A DNA stretch of 64,000 bases, taken from Odiellus spinosus. Its lineage: Eukaryota > Arthropoda > Arachnida > Opiliones > Phalangiidae. The stretch spans positions 10,720,183-10,784,182 of the forward strand of contig OY987238.1 in the NCBI GenBank assembly GCA_963920705.1, in the 5' to 3' direction. The notes below the pieces were generated by a model. The model saw only the letters and a program-made list of their open reading frames with translations. It made no database searches and was not told the DNA's origin. Both the position numbers and the translations under genes were made by a program. Of the stretch, positions 46,300 to 58,280 are shown piece after piece; within the stretch, counting starts at the first letter, position 1, and each line of letters starts with the position of its first letter.

Positions 46300-46909
46300 T
46301 AGATTATCCCATTACTAAGCAATCGTAATCTTTCTTATTCACCTAAAACGATCGTTATAATCAAAAAAAGGGTTGCCAAAAAAAAAGGGGGTGCAAGAGA
46401 TATGTAGGGCGGTGGTGTAGGAAAGCATCGTGATAGGCTAACTATTATATGTATAGCGTCAGCTGATGTTCTTAACGCGCAAGTCTTTCATCGATTATCG
46501 ATGTTCCAATGCCCAGTATGTTTTCCATCTTTTTTTCGCTTATATACAAGTTCCTTTAGTCACGGGCACTCTTTTGCATCTTTTAGGACTCTTCTTTGAT
46601 GGAGAGCTTAAAGCTTGATGCTCAGGAGTTGCATCAGCCATCATTTGATGAAGGATTACGAGTTACTATTGTGCCAGAACAATGTAACTTAGTATTTCCT
46701 CGATAATGGCAAGAACTAATTTATGAAAACTGGGAACTTACAAAAACGGATATTTTGTTAACATAAGTCTGCTATACTCAAAATGACTCGAAATAAAAGT
46801 GATTTATCCAAACGATATTAGATGAAAATAGTGACCAAAATTTTAAAAATAGGAACCAACACGAAAGTGGGAACCGTTTTTCAAAAGTTCTACCACTCTT
46901 TGGTATTTT
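46300..46909. other. Non-coding stretch
   Basis: Nothing recognised. Confidence 0.4.
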
Positions 46910-47246
46910 CAGAAGCCGATGAAACCCTCCTTTGAAGTCTATTACTCCCGGGTCTTGTCTACCCCTCTCTGTATGGGTTATTCTCAAAAGGCGCGATTCG
47001 TACGCCTCCTAACGGTAGATGTTTTCGGAGCGGGAGCTCGTCGAGCGAATATCTCTAGCAGCCTTGGAGTTCGTCCAAAAAACGTTGTCGTTTGTGGAGA
47101 GAGAGAATTTCCTATTTTCCGTAGACAGGGGGGATGAAGTAGGACCCTTTCTAACTCGTAAAATTGGGAATTTTACCCATACAGAGAGGAGCGCTATATG
47201 GAACATTGGAGTAGTAGACTTCAAAGGAGGGTTTCATCGGCTTCTG
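46910..47246 (+). mobile_element. Family B element with 7-bp duplication, copy 3
   Basis: A 337-bp copy from CAGAAGCCGATGAAACCC to GGGTTTCATCGGCTTCTG. Flanks are GTATTTT (46903-46909) and GTATTTA (47247-47253), matching at six of seven. Same orientation as the 24.9 kb copy. Several 70-80-codon frames inside are shadows of the repeat. Confidence 0.93.
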
Positions 47247-47249
47247 GTA

Positions 47250-48117
47250 TTTATTAGTAAATAGATCGATTTAGTGAAACAAAGTATAGTTTAAGGATGT
47301 TATGATCCTGGCTTGATTTTGGTCATTAATTTTGTAATCTGAAAAGAATTAAACTCCAATATGATTAAGCTCTTTTTTTTCTTCTTTTATGCAATGTTTC
47401 TTCTCTTCACATCCCAATTTTAAGCCTCGTCAATTAAATTAGTTAAATTAACTAGCCGGTTCCCTTTTTGTTCCCTAAAACTTTATTCGCTGCGCTTGAA
47501 CGCTGTTTGTGTTTCAATTTTCCGCAAGCTTTTGTTATTCGAAGGGAAAGTATCGACAGAGATTTTAGAATTGTTTCGAAATAGCCTTTCGAATAGTATG
47601 AAAAATTGCTGAGTCATTTAAGAGAAATAACCGCAACTTGATTAAAAACATTTGAGCTATTTATTAATCCATGATGTGTGGTTCATTAGATAATTCTCAA
47701 GGTCAAATTAGTTGAATAATTACGTGTGAAACTTTACCTTTAAAAAAACGCAAGAGTATATATGTATGTGCGTGTAAAAACGAATCAACTAGGCAAAGGC
47801 ATATTACTTGGGATTAGCAAGTAATATGAATCACCATTTTTGACATATTACTCTTGTATATCATTAATTAGGCGCTGTGGGATTTTTTTTTTTTTTTTTA
47901 CTTTTTTCTTTCATCTCCTTTCTCTTTACTTTGATAGATGTGCTTTCTTTCAGGGATACATATAGTATTTTTTATTATTTATCGAGAAAAACCACCTCTT
48001 CTAATAAATACGTTATCTTTTTCCCTGTAGGGTAACCGTATGTTTTTATTACGTTTTTATTTCGTGTAAGGATTAAGAACTGATACCAAAAACCAATTGA
48101 AGTCCCGGGAATGTACT
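47250..48117. other. Non-coding stretch
   Basis: A T run lies near 47883-47899. No gene supported. Confidence 0.4.
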
Positions 48118-48215
48118 GTAGTACCATACGTCAGGTTTTTTCTTCCACCCTAATCATTCTTCTCTCTTAGTTACTCCCTAGAGATAAGCCCGCAGTGACC
48201 TCTATTGAGTTCTTT
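48118..48215 (+). repeat. Family J repeat, copy 2
   Basis: CTGTAGTACC, CTCTCTTAGTTACTCCCTAG, AGATAAGC and CCTCTATTGAGTT match 11298-11378 in order. Confidence 0.5.
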
Positions 48216-48219
48216 CTCT

Positions 48220-49909
48220 TCTAAGATAGAAAATTAGGGCAGTATTTAAGAGTTTTCTTTTTTTTTTTTGTCATCTATATATTTTGAATCGTGTTTTTAA
48301 TTAACAATCCCTCTGAAAATGCTACTCAAATTTTATTTGAATATGTGTCACAATAAAGTATCAACCCAAAAGGTGTACAATTTTAAATATATCTTTGAAG
48401 ACTAAGCCCTCATGTAGGGGTTAATACTTCAATGTATTTTCTACCAGCGCCTGTAAAAATGTTTCCACCTGCGCGCTCTCGCGTCCAGGAGAAAGCCAAC
48501 TTTCAGGGTCATTAATTTTTAAATTTAAAGGTAAACAAATTGATTCCAAAATCGTGGATTTTGAGCTTTAAAATATACCGTAAAAACTAATCAAGAAAAA
48601 ATATACCTTTTTTTTCTACATCAGAATTGGTTTAATATCTAGAATTAAACAACACCGATTTCAAGAGGTTTGATCTTACTTTCTCCCTTTAAGGGACTGT
48701 ATCCCTTGATTTAAGTTATCCAGGCTTTAAAAAAGTTGTAATTAAATTAACCCAAAGTCTGATCGTAAGCGAAAGTGATCGAATCTTTCTGGTTTTACTC
48801 AAGTATATAAATACTAATACTTTGACATATCCAATAACATATTCCTATAAGTAAGAAATTGGGTTTCACCGTTATTCCAAACCCAATTCGTGTTGCGTGT
48901 CTTGTCAAACGCAATTACTCCTCTTGGCACGAGCTGCTGTTCAAGGCGACTTGACCGATTACTACCGAACGTTCGTTTGCTGTTATTTTAATAGAAAAAC
49001 CTCTTTCCTACGCGTTTTTTTTATACATCTCGAGCAGAGAGACATATAAGATCAACGTTAAGGACTTACCCGGAAAGGCCTACCAAGGAGACTTGGAGAG
49101 AAAAAATGAAAGTACTCCAACGTAAAAACTTTTCCCCTTGGACAGCAAAGACCCTTCTGGTTAAAGGTGTCTTGACAAAAGATTTTGTTTTCGATTCCCT
49201 ATCAAAACATATTAAAATTTATCTTGTAGCTGCTTGTAGAATGGATGAAAGTTTTGCTAAGTTTCCAGATTTGTTTTGCAAAAATAATTTAGTTAGAATA
49301 TCGAAAGTTTGGTGTGGTTTACAGGTTTGGTTTTCAAATATTAACTGGGCCAACTTAAGAGTGAGATACAGATTTTGTTTGTCTTATTTTTAGAAACATA
49401 ATCATCAATAATAATAATAATTTATCTACCTCACACTTATTTAAAGAATGATATTTAGTTGAAAGAAATCACTTGTTGTTTATAAATCTTTTTGAACTCT
49501 CGTGTTTCGTAAAGGCGCCTTTAGAACCGCGATATTTCGTGATGTGGCCTGTGAGTAGGATGTATAAGAAGGACCCAAAAGTGATCGAAGAAAAGCCAAT
49601 GTGAGAAGCAAATTGATTCGCGGTCAAAGCCTACTTGGCTAGCCATAACTCAAAATGTCTTTCTCCGATTCCCCCGTCCGTCCCTCTATTCCAACTACGG
49701 GCCACTCGATGGCCCAAAACATTTTCTTCCGCCTCTTTTCACACGCAACTCTGACAAAATAGGGCCATTGCAATGCCCACCTCATTTCCCGATCGAATAA
49801 TTGATAGTTTTAAATTATGGCGAAGTGCTGACATATTTCAATATATTTCTGAATATTAAAGCCGAGGCGTTAATCCCTTAAAGTCATCCATAGATTTGAC
49901 TGTACTAAA
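48220..49909. other. Non-coding stretch with an unsupported 95-codon frame
   Basis: The frame at 49106-49393 starts MKVLQRKNFSPW and ends RYRFCLSYF. It has an A-rich leader but no recognised domain, signal peptide or repeats. It could be a small orphan gene or, more likely, chance. Confidence 0.35.
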
Positions 49910-49945
49910 GTGATTACGTAAGTGATTACGTAACTGATTACGTAT
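49910..49945 (+). repeat. Three 12-bp units with TTACGTAA cores
   Basis: GTGATTACGTAA twice, then CTGATTACGTAT. Each unit carries ATTACGTA, and the first two the full palindrome TTACGTAA, the consensus core bound by PAR-bZIP/E4BP4-type factors. Whether it is bound is unknown. Confidence 0.85.
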
Positions 49946-50170
49946 TTAGCATTGTCAAAGGCTGTAATCGCATAGTTGGTTTACAATCAAATGATTCCCT
50001 GTTTCAAGAATATAGAATTTTAATTTTATAATTATCTGTCAGAATGGTATCAGATTTCCTTACACATTGTTAAATTATACCTTCACGAATTTCAGTAGAA
50101 TATTGCATAAACAGTAAAAAAATATTTAAATTATCTTAGAATTTTTTAAAACAAATATTACACGTATTCA

Positions 50171-50190
50171 CTATATGGTCGCGTGGCTAT
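50171..50190 (+). repeat. Short dispersed segment shared with 6041-6060
   Basis: CTATATGGTCGCGTGGCTAT differs from the 6.0 kb copy by an inserted TA. It is an isolated fragment. Confidence 0.4.
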
Positions 50191-50648
50191 TATAGACCCA
50201 ATATATACTTGATTAGAGTTGCTTTCGCTCGGTCTTTTACGTGAAAGTACATGTACTTATCGTTAGTCTGATATTTTACTCGTTATACGTCATCAAGTTG
50301 GATAAAATTAAATTTATTTATTTTTGGAATTTTAATTTTGAAGTTTCTAAAAAACTCGTCAACATTTTGAAGTATTCTAAAAATTAGGTCATGGTTAAAA
50401 TTTTATCGAGTTTAAATTTAATTATTATCAATCTCTGTCTTCATATTTTTGCATCATCACTGGCTCAGACAGTTCTCAGTCTTTGTATTTGAATCCACCA
50501 GAGTAAGCAATATGGCCCTTATAAATCATGGTGTAGAAATATATGATTAGTAGGGTTGACCGTATTGAAAATTGCTATCAAACCTGTACGGTTCTTTGTC
50601 ACATGCACTTTAATTCTTGAGCAGTTTACATTATAGATCTGATTAGAG

Positions 50649-50668
50649 GCGGATTAATACATAGCGTT
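50649..50668 (-). repeat. Dispersed ATTAATCCGC motif, minus-strand copy
   Basis: GCGGATTAATACATAGCGTT is the reverse complement of AACGCTATGTATTAATCCGC (17 of 20). A TGTAAAC block lies downstream on the minus strand near 50624-50630. Confidence 0.65.
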
Positions 50669-50679
50669 AAACTATATAG

Positions 50680-51744
50680 GGATATAAATAGTTTTCTCAA
50701 ATTAATCTAGAACAAGAATACAGCTGGTCTACCTGCGAAAATAAAATAGCGATGATTGATTGCAAAAAAGCCTTTTGGTTCTTCTACTTTTGTGTGTCTA
50801 TCCCTGAGAAAGACACGCGTCTGTCAATAGATTTTTATCCGAAGATATTGCGGCCATTGGGTTTTTTTCTATCTTTAAAGAGAGGATGTTAAAGAAAATG
50901 AAAATTAATACCTCAATAAAATCTATATTTCGTTTTTGGAAAAGAGTCTAATTATGAAATAGAAATCATGTCTACGAAATTATAATGACGTCACTAGGAA
51001 TCCTCTTTAACAGCGTTTAGTAATATTTCGTCCTAATTTTACAAGTTAAGATCCAACACTTAATAGTGTGTTATTCAAAGGTGAATTTGCCTCGAACGAT
51101 TTTAGCCACTAAGATTATCGTTAAAGGGATAATGAAATCCGACATTGTTATTCCTAAGCCTAATTCACTCATAACTTATTTTCCGTTAAAAATGTATTTT
51201 TTTCACTTACTTGGAAAGTAGGCTTGTTTCCTCGTGACTTTCTATTTTCCCTTTAAGATGTGGGATCGCCTCTTAGTTCTATTATTCATCGTCCTTTTCC
51301 TGAACGTCAAGGTTTTTCTTTTTTCTCTTTTTTTCTTGGTACATGGCTATGGTTCCTATGAATAATGATCAATAAGCTAGTTCATCATAGACATCATTCA
51401 TGGTTTCCATGACGGGGAAAAGCAAATGATATATTTGTATTCTTTTTGTTAAATCTTTTGTTGGAAATTTGGGCCAAGTTTTTATCAATTTTAATTTAAT
51501 TTTATTATTAATTCAGAATTCATCGAATCTAAATGTATCGAAATATATCTACAATTTTCTCTAAATCCTCTTCTAGCTAGGATTATTTAGTTATCACAAT
51601 TTAGGAAGAGATAAGCAACAGAAATTGATGATCTAATGTAACTAACCAAATCTCGCGGATGTCTGCCGGGAGTTACAAAGTAGCCAAGGCTTAAGAAAAT
51701 AGAGAGAAACACTTAAAATAATTTATCGCGACATACCTTGAGTT
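50680..51744. other. Non-coding stretch
   Basis: Nothing recognised. Confidence 0.4.
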
Positions 51745-51897
51745 TTAAATTGGTAATTTATGCGGTAAATTACCAGGATAATTGTAGATATAATTTAAAA
51801 TTTTTGAATTAAATGTGAACAGTTGTTTATACAGGTCAAAGTTCAACGTTTAAAACCTACAAGTCTTTACTTTTCTATAGTTTGTCGTCTTTTAAGG
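51745..51897 (+). repeat. Family I repeat, copy 1
   Basis: GTAAATTACCAGGATAATTG, GTGAACAGTTGTT, AGGTCAAAGTTCAACGTTTA and TTTGTCGTC align with 57283-57438. The reverse complements occur at 53931 and 55528. Confidence 0.7.
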
Positions 51898-51899
51898 AT

Positions 51900-52832
51900 G
51901 TGTAATCGTAATTTTTCAAGTCAGAGTCACTTTCTATTTACCAACTCCTCTTGATCATAAATATTCGTGATATTGAAACCGTTTCGAATATGTGGGTGTG
52001 TTTGTGATTATGAAACTAGATTTCTTTATATTAATAGTAAATCCGAAATTCCGTACGTGACTTTTAAGAGGAAATAGAATTGAATTTTTCTTTTTCCCAC
52101 GTTTGTATATTTCCTCCTTATTCGAAATTGAAAATGACAACGTATTTTTATCCGAGAATAGGGAATACACCCTTGGGCGTTATTTGTACACGGTATTGGT
52201 ATAACCATCGCTTCGAAACGAGAATTCTCACAGTCACATACTTTTTTATTTTATTTTATACGTCAGCTTTATGTAAGTGTAAGTAATCATAAGTCTATAA
52301 ATTTAAGTCCCTGTAAGCTATAGATGGATTCGAAAATTCCCTCTAGAGATAGGCGCCCCTAATCCGTCGCTATACTAGGTAATACTCGAGAGGAAATGAA
52401 AAACATAGATGGTGCTCCTCCACGTATCTTTCTTCCTTGAGTCCTCTTCCACCCCTCTGCCGATGGCTCTCTCCCTCTAAGATTACCTTTTTCAACTTAA
52501 TTTCAAACTACAATGGGTGCATCTCTGTAACCTGTTCTTTGTCTATTTCCTAAAATAAGCTGTCTTTAATAACGAGGTAAACTTATGGGAACTTTTATAT
52601 CATAGGCATATGATAAATTAAAAAAAAAGGTTAAGGAAAAATATTCGTATTCCAATTTGTTGCTTCTGAGAACTTTAATCATATATATATATATGCTTAG
52701 AAAGTATGGATCTGGGAAATGAAAAAGGATAAATCTAGGTATACTTCCCTTTCCCCTCCTCATATTTTCAGTTACGCAAAAATTTGTTTTTCGTGATTAT
52801 ATCGATCATTCTAGTTTCCGACGACGTCACGA
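51900..52832. other. Non-coding stretch
   Basis: No gene supported; overlapping 60-71-codon frames near 51955-52286 are on both strands. Confidence 0.4.
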
Positions 52833-53076
52833 ACCCCCCGGCCAGCACCGGATTAATCGATTTGACGCCCGGGGGCAAAAATTATACGCGCCCCTAATTT
52901 GAAAATTCAATCATCGCGCCCCTCAATAGCTTCGCGCCCAGAAATTATTTCAAATTTAATAACTAACGTCAAGTTGTTCAAAATTTTAATAAAATATGGG
53001 TATCACCAGATTTCTTGGGCGCCCCCATTTGTCTTGCGGTCGGGGGTAGGTGCCCCTATGCCCCTTATGTCCCAAA
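52833..53076. mobile_element. GC-rich decayed element with GCGCCCC words
   Basis: CCCCCCGGCCAGCACCGGAT and GACGCCCGGGGGCAAAAATT on the left, then GGGCGCCCCCATTTGTCTTG and GCCCCTATGCCCCTTATG on the right. These stand out in an AT-rich setting and resemble the CCGGATT/GCGCCC termini of some hAT-type elements. The match is from memory of general appearance and is tentative. Confidence 0.4.
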
Positions 53077-53142
53077 AATTTCAAAAAACTTCGTTCGTGT
53101 AAACAGTTTTTGCGTAACTACTGTAGCCTGACGGACCATCTT

Positions 53143-53143
<1 letters not shown>

Positions 53144-53173
<30 letters not shown>
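53144..53173. repeat. Poly-T run of 30
   Basis: Longest homopolymer in the window. It is followed by GTTGATTTTAG and a short segment ending in GTGAGTACG, an acceptor/donor-like pair that does not keep the phase of the candidate exons. Confidence 0.97.
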
Positions 53174-53656
53174 CGTTGATTTTAGAAACTTAGGACATTT
53201 TACGATAACTGTAGATTGGAAAATGTGAGTACGTGCCGCTCTGGGACAATTTTTTTTACCCTTATTCCCTCTAGAGTATATCCTTCCTTGCGAAAAAAAA
53301 TAGAAAAGCAAAGAGTTTAGCTTGGAAATTTTTAATTTAGACCTTTACAGAAGTAACGGAACAAAATATTTGCCCGACTTGTATTAGCAAAGTTCAGTAT
53401 ATATTTCAGCAAAATAATTTAAACCCAGTAATAAACTACAAATCACAACAGAAGCATAGGAATGATGACCACCTCTATTCTTATAGAAAACTTCCAATAG
53501 AAATGGACCATCTGGAAGCGAACTGAAATACTACATAAACTTGGAAAGTTTCGTCTTCTATACCTCAGGAAGTCAAACTACTAAAGTTTATGTAGATTTA
53601 TCTCAGTTCGTTGAAATTAACTTTTAATTAAATCGTAGGCATCGAGGACCTTGATT

Positions 53657-53674
53657 AACTGTGTATCAATCCGC
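53657..53674 (+). repeat. Dispersed ATTAATCCGC motif, copy with 2-base deletion
   Basis: AACTGTGTATCAATCCGC lacks two bases after AAC relative to the consensus but retains the 11-base core TATCAATCCGC. Confidence 0.6.
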
Positions 53675-53930
53675 CTTGTAGCCCATTTATTACGGTGAAA
53701 TAATATTGAATGTATTTATTAAATCAGTGTACCGTGTCCTCATCTACTTCTCTTAGTCAGATTTTAAAGGGATAATGAAGATTAGTAACACGTTATTTTC
53801 ATATATTTGAAGCGTTGAGTTCTAAAATTCCCTTAAATTTGAAAATTGGTAAATTACGTTGTAATTTATTGCGTAATTTATCGTCCCACGATAATTTCCA
53901 AAATTATTTCTATTTGAATATGTCCTTACA

Positions 53931-54115
53931 ACGACGCGAAACACGAATCACTATTGAAAAGTAAACTTATAGACGATTTAAAACGTTGAATTTTAACCTG
54001 TTTTAGCAATTTGTTCGCTCTTAATCCAAAAAGGTTTAACATGAAGATCTAGTTAATTTTACCGGATTAAACACTAAATTACAATTACCCTGGTCATTTA
54101 CAAATTTAGAACAAA
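53931..54115 (-). repeat. Family I repeat, copy 2 (inverted)
   Basis: ACGACGCGAAACACGAATCA, GACGATTTAAAACGTTGAAT, GTTCGCTCTTAATCC and TTACAATTACCCTGGTCATT are the reverse complement of the 51.7 and 57.3 kb copies. Confidence 0.65.
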
Positions 54116-54119
54116 TTTT

Positions 54120-55527
54120 GAATCGTTTTTTAACCAGCTTTAAGTAAATTATACTAAAATTCAATTAAAAATGCGTGAAAAATTCGTATCAACCTCATTA
54201 ATTCATGATATTAATCAGCTTCATTATCACTTTAAATCAAAGCGAATACGGCTTGGACCTAAATGGATTCAAGCTTGTTGTTTAACCTTTAACATGTTTA
54301 AACTCATGTTTGTTCTCGCAGTCAATAGCGGATACCGGGTGGTGTAATTCGATCAATTGGTTGGCTTGTTCGCTTGCTTGCTTATGTCAACATCTACATA
54401 TAAGCATATATTGCAGTTTCCGCTAAAAGCTTCGAAAGAAACTTTTCGATCAATATTTGCCATTGAATCACATGCTTGGTTTTATTTTTTTTTAAAGAAG
54501 TGAAATCCCTAGAGATTAGCGAACAAATTTTTGTAAATTTTATGAAGCTATTTTAAAACCCTAATCCAATTTAATTTAATATGGTTAATTAACACCACAA
54601 ATTAATTTAATTTCACAATTAAAGTGAACCTGTCGCCAATTTGAAGGATCAAATTCGTTCAACCCTGGATATGGTTTAAACTTCAAAAGTTGAACCTTTT
54701 TGAGAGAGTTTAACACGGAAGAAAGATTTTCCTGTTTTATTGGAAATTAATATTTTATTTGGATATGATTTAGATCAGCTCCTCCGTCACTTGTTTCGAC
54801 GGAAGAGCTGACCTAATTTGGCCATGGCAGGAAACATTCTCACCCGATGTAACTGAGCATAGTTTCTGATCGAATACATATATCGATATAATTAAAAGTA
54901 ATAATTGAAACCGCAAATCTTTGTCCAATAAAAACCTCTAAGCAAGTTCCTCAGGTTTTGAATTTCGAACTGTGGACCAAAACACCTATATAAACCCCTT
55001 CAATTCTAGGAGTGATGTACTCTAAAGCTGAGAATAAAACAGAAGGATAAAATCTTGTCTATTGACAAGTAAATCTTTAACACCCTCTTCCCCAGGTCAT
55101 CCGAACAAAACTTGGGGTAAAGCCTACCCTTATTTCGAAGGGGATATAGACTAAATAGACACGTACTTCAGGGGTGCCACGCTGAAGAGATGAAAGTTAG
55201 AAGAGTTTAGAAGAGCTAGGTTCAAGGTACAAGTTAGTTTGATATATAAGCACGTACAAGACTCGACTTTGTCTATATGATAATCTTTCTTTTCTTGAAA
55301 AATTACCTATAATATCCTATATACAGCTTGGTAAAAGTTGAAATCTATTTTAGTTGACTTTGCGGAGGAACTAAGGTGTGGTAAAGTGTAGGAAAATATT
55401 TTGACTTGGCTATTATATTCAAGTCGCTTCTTTGGATTAATATTAATCAAATTCGGGAAAAATTTTAATATTACGGTAAATATTTTAACGATAGTCTCCA
55501 AATGATTTGAACTTGAATTTCTGTGTT
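54120..55527. other. Non-coding stretch
   Basis: No gene supported. A strong-looking acceptor at 55095 (CCTCTTCCCCAG) is followed by only a very short open segment. Confidence 0.35.
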
Positions 55528-55735
55528 TAGCGACGCTAACAGCGAACAATTATTCAAAAGTACACTTGTAGATGATTTAAAACTTTAAACTTTGACCTCT
55601 TTTAGCCAAATGTTCACTTTTAATCCAAAACATATTAAGTTAAAAATTATCTATTCGGTAATTTTACCAGGGAAAACCGTAAATTACCATTACTCTGGTA
55701 ATCGGGATAAATTACGAAAATCTACAATATTAGGC
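55528..55735 (-). repeat. Family I repeat, copy 3 (inverted)
   Basis: GATGATTTAAAACTTTAAAC, TTTGACCTCTTTTAGCC, GTTCACTTTTAATCC and CGTAAATTACCATTACTCTG match the reverse complement of 57283-57438. Confidence 0.65.
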
Positions 55736-55739
55736 GTCA

Positions 55740-56516
55740 TCTATCGGCAATCTATGGCTAAAGTAGTAACTTAAAAAACCACCCGCATGTCTGCCAGATC
55801 TTAGATTCATTCTCATTATATTGTACACAACTCGGAGACACTTACTGAAGCAAACCATGCTTATTTTGAATGCCAAAATTGATGAAAAAAATCTGTTCTC
55901 TTCACCCTCCCTTACAAAAAAGTGGCATCTATCTGTGAACCACGCACGCGAGAAATCGGAGAAATTTTACCATTCCGAAACGAAGCCTGGGTCCCTGGAG
56001 TTTCCCCAATTTTGGGAACAGAGATGAGGCTTAGCTACCTCGGAACTGAAGCGTGTTAAAAAATGAACGTTATATTACCTCGCTTACAGAAAAAAAGGAA
56101 GGAAATCGATGGAAAAGAACTGAAACTAGAAAAGGAGCGTGGTTTTTCGGGAGGAGGGGCGAACTTAGTCATTGAGAGAAAAGCTAAGAGGGAAGATCCC
56201 TTGTATATATAGACTAAGATGCGAAAGAAGAAATGAAAAGGGTGTTTTTTCTCCTGTTCCTCAATCTCTTTTTTTCTTCCGTCCTCCGTATCCAACCCAT
56301 ATCCTCCTACAAATAGTTTTTAAATCAGTGAAAATTAAGGGATTTCAGGGTTATTTATTATCAGGTTGCTTAAAAACGACGTAACTAGAGAAATATATGC
56401 TTTAGTTATCTTCTTATAAACCCTATCCATTGAAGTATTATTTGAATTTTTTTGAGCTACGAACCATTAATTTTAAAATACCTGAAAACATAAGATAATG
56501 GTGTTCTGATTATATG
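55740..56516. other. Non-coding stretch
   Basis: Nothing recognised. Confidence 0.4.
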
Positions 56517-56709
56517 AAGAGCTCTGAATTCGTATAAATTTTATTAATTGGATAAAATCTACTAAATTCTGATGTATATTATCTGTTTGATTAAAAATAG
56601 ACTATTTTTCAATCGAGTTAACTTACTCGAAGATAAAGTAAAAAACATAATCCATATCCGTTTTTATCCAAAAATGGCCTTATCTTAGAATATTAACCGC
56701 GTTATTCCG
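56517..56709 (-). mobile_element. Family D (hAT-like) fragment
   Basis: It starts AAGAGCTCTGAATTCG and continues with TTATTAATTGGATAAAATCT and ATGGCCTTATCTTAGAATAT, the reverse complement of the right 200 bases of the 58281 and 61449 copies. The remainder is missing. Confidence 0.8.
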
Positions 56710-56714
56710 TCTTA

Positions 56715-57282
56715 TTTATTAGCAAGGGTTTTAAGTTAGATTTGTGATCTTGTTAACATCCGTCTGCCCATCATATAATAGCTCAACGAAGCGGGTCAAG
56801 TTTTTTTCTTTTCTTTATTTTCCTTTTCTTTTTTGTAATAGAAACAAAAGATGTTTATCCAAAGATTTTTGTTGTAAAGGCGCTGACATAATAATAGACT
56901 AGTTTTCCGTAGCCAGAAGGGGTTAGAAGTGAAATAACGGGAAATAAACCGCTATTCTATATATCGACATTTTAATAACAAAGTGGGAGAAATTTATGGT
57001 TTAGTTCACTTTCAATTTGTAACATGTACGAACCAAGGTTACCAATCATATCTATGATATTTGTCCTTAGAAGTAGACGGGCATTAAGCCTTTTTCACGC
57101 TGAAAGACGGATCAAATTATCGACTTCTTTTTCGCAAAACGGCAGAAACCTCATCTCGCTAAAACCCAAACTCAAACATTCTTTAGTTTCGAAAATCCCT
57201 GAAAATTGATTTTTACTCTCTCTTTCTCTAACGCTTCACTCTTACTATTGTTATTTTCAATGTGGGTTAAACCTAGTACTGA
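56715..57282. other. Non-coding stretch
   Basis: Nothing recognised. Confidence 0.4.
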
Positions 57283-57438
57283 ATCTGTAAATTACCCTGG
57301 TGAATTAAGCCGTAAATTACCAGGGTAATGGTAATTAAAATTTTACATATTGATTAAAAGTGAACAAAAGAGGTCAAAGTTTAATGTTTTAAATCGTCTT
57401 AAAGTCTACTTTTTAGTAGTAATTAGTGTTTGTCGTCG
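57283..57438 (+). repeat. Family I repeat, copy 4
   Basis: GTAAATTACCAGGGTAATGG, AAAAGTGAACAAAAGAGGTC, AAAGTTTAATGTTTTAAATC and TTTGTCGTCG. It abuts the TTAA start of the next family A element exactly. Confidence 0.7.
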
Positions 57439-57595
57439 TTAAAGGGAGAATGCAACCTAATAACAAGCGATTTTTATCGATTCCTCATCGTTTAAACAGG
57501 CCTAATCCAACAGTAAAAAAAATTACAAACAAATATTGAACTAGAAATAAATTTAAAGCATACCCGAAAAATAGGCTTAGCTTCATTCATGGAGC
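57439..57595. mobile_element. Family A left-half fragment
   Basis: It runs from TTAAAGGGAGAATGCAACCT through ATCGATTCCTCATCGTTTAA to AAATAGGCTTAGCTTCATTC and ATGGAGCC, then stops at the start of the core. Confidence 0.8.
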
Positions 57596-57599
57596 CTTT

Positions 57600-58280
57600 T
57601 TCCCTGTTAATCGTATGAATAAGTTATCTGTAAACCCAATGATCAATAGGGCTTAGTTTAATTAAGTACTAATAAGTACATTTTAATTCAGTAAATAAAT
57701 GAATCTGGAGTTTCAATTTTATTTCCTTATTCATTTTTCATAGGCGTAAGTACAATACATATTAAAAGAACGTGAAAAACATTTTAAAAATATGATTCTC
57801 TTGTTATCTATTGTGAGAAGAAAGCCCTGGGTGACATAACTGCCTTTATATGTATGGAAAGTTAAGAATTTTTTTTAGAAGCTCTTCATTCATCTTTTTC
57901 TATATTTTTGATGGATGATGATGATCCCGTGGCAGCTTACATTTTTTCTCTATCGCTCTTTTAACCGTTATCCATCTATATAGTCTTTCATTAATAATAT
58001 ATTGTAAAACGCACGAAGGGCCATTAGAATTCCACTTTTAGACAAAATAACCAGCCTCTAGAGAGTGAACTTGTGACTTAACCAGAAGTATTTTAAGAAT
58101 TCCTTCGGGGTACGCGGAGAATTTCAAAGAAAAACGTCAGAGTACGTGCGCGGAGAAGAACTTAACTTTGACAGTTTAAAGGAATCCTTTACGTTTTAAT
58201 AATGGAATCGTTAAACACAGTCTTATTTCCTAACTTGTAAAAGACCCAATTAAGTTTTTATTTCTTTATTAATATGTAAT
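57600..58280. other. Non-coding stretch
   Basis: Nothing recognised. Confidence 0.4.

Noticed and set aside
49106-49393. 95-codon frame starting MKVLQRKN
   Set aside because: Not recognised, no neighbouring gene signals, composition as expected for random AT-rich sequence. Kept only as a note.
53186-53221. Possible exon between GATTTTAG and GTGAGTACG
   Set aside because: Very short, and joining it to the candidate exon at 37512-37587 would create an immediate stop (TG+A).
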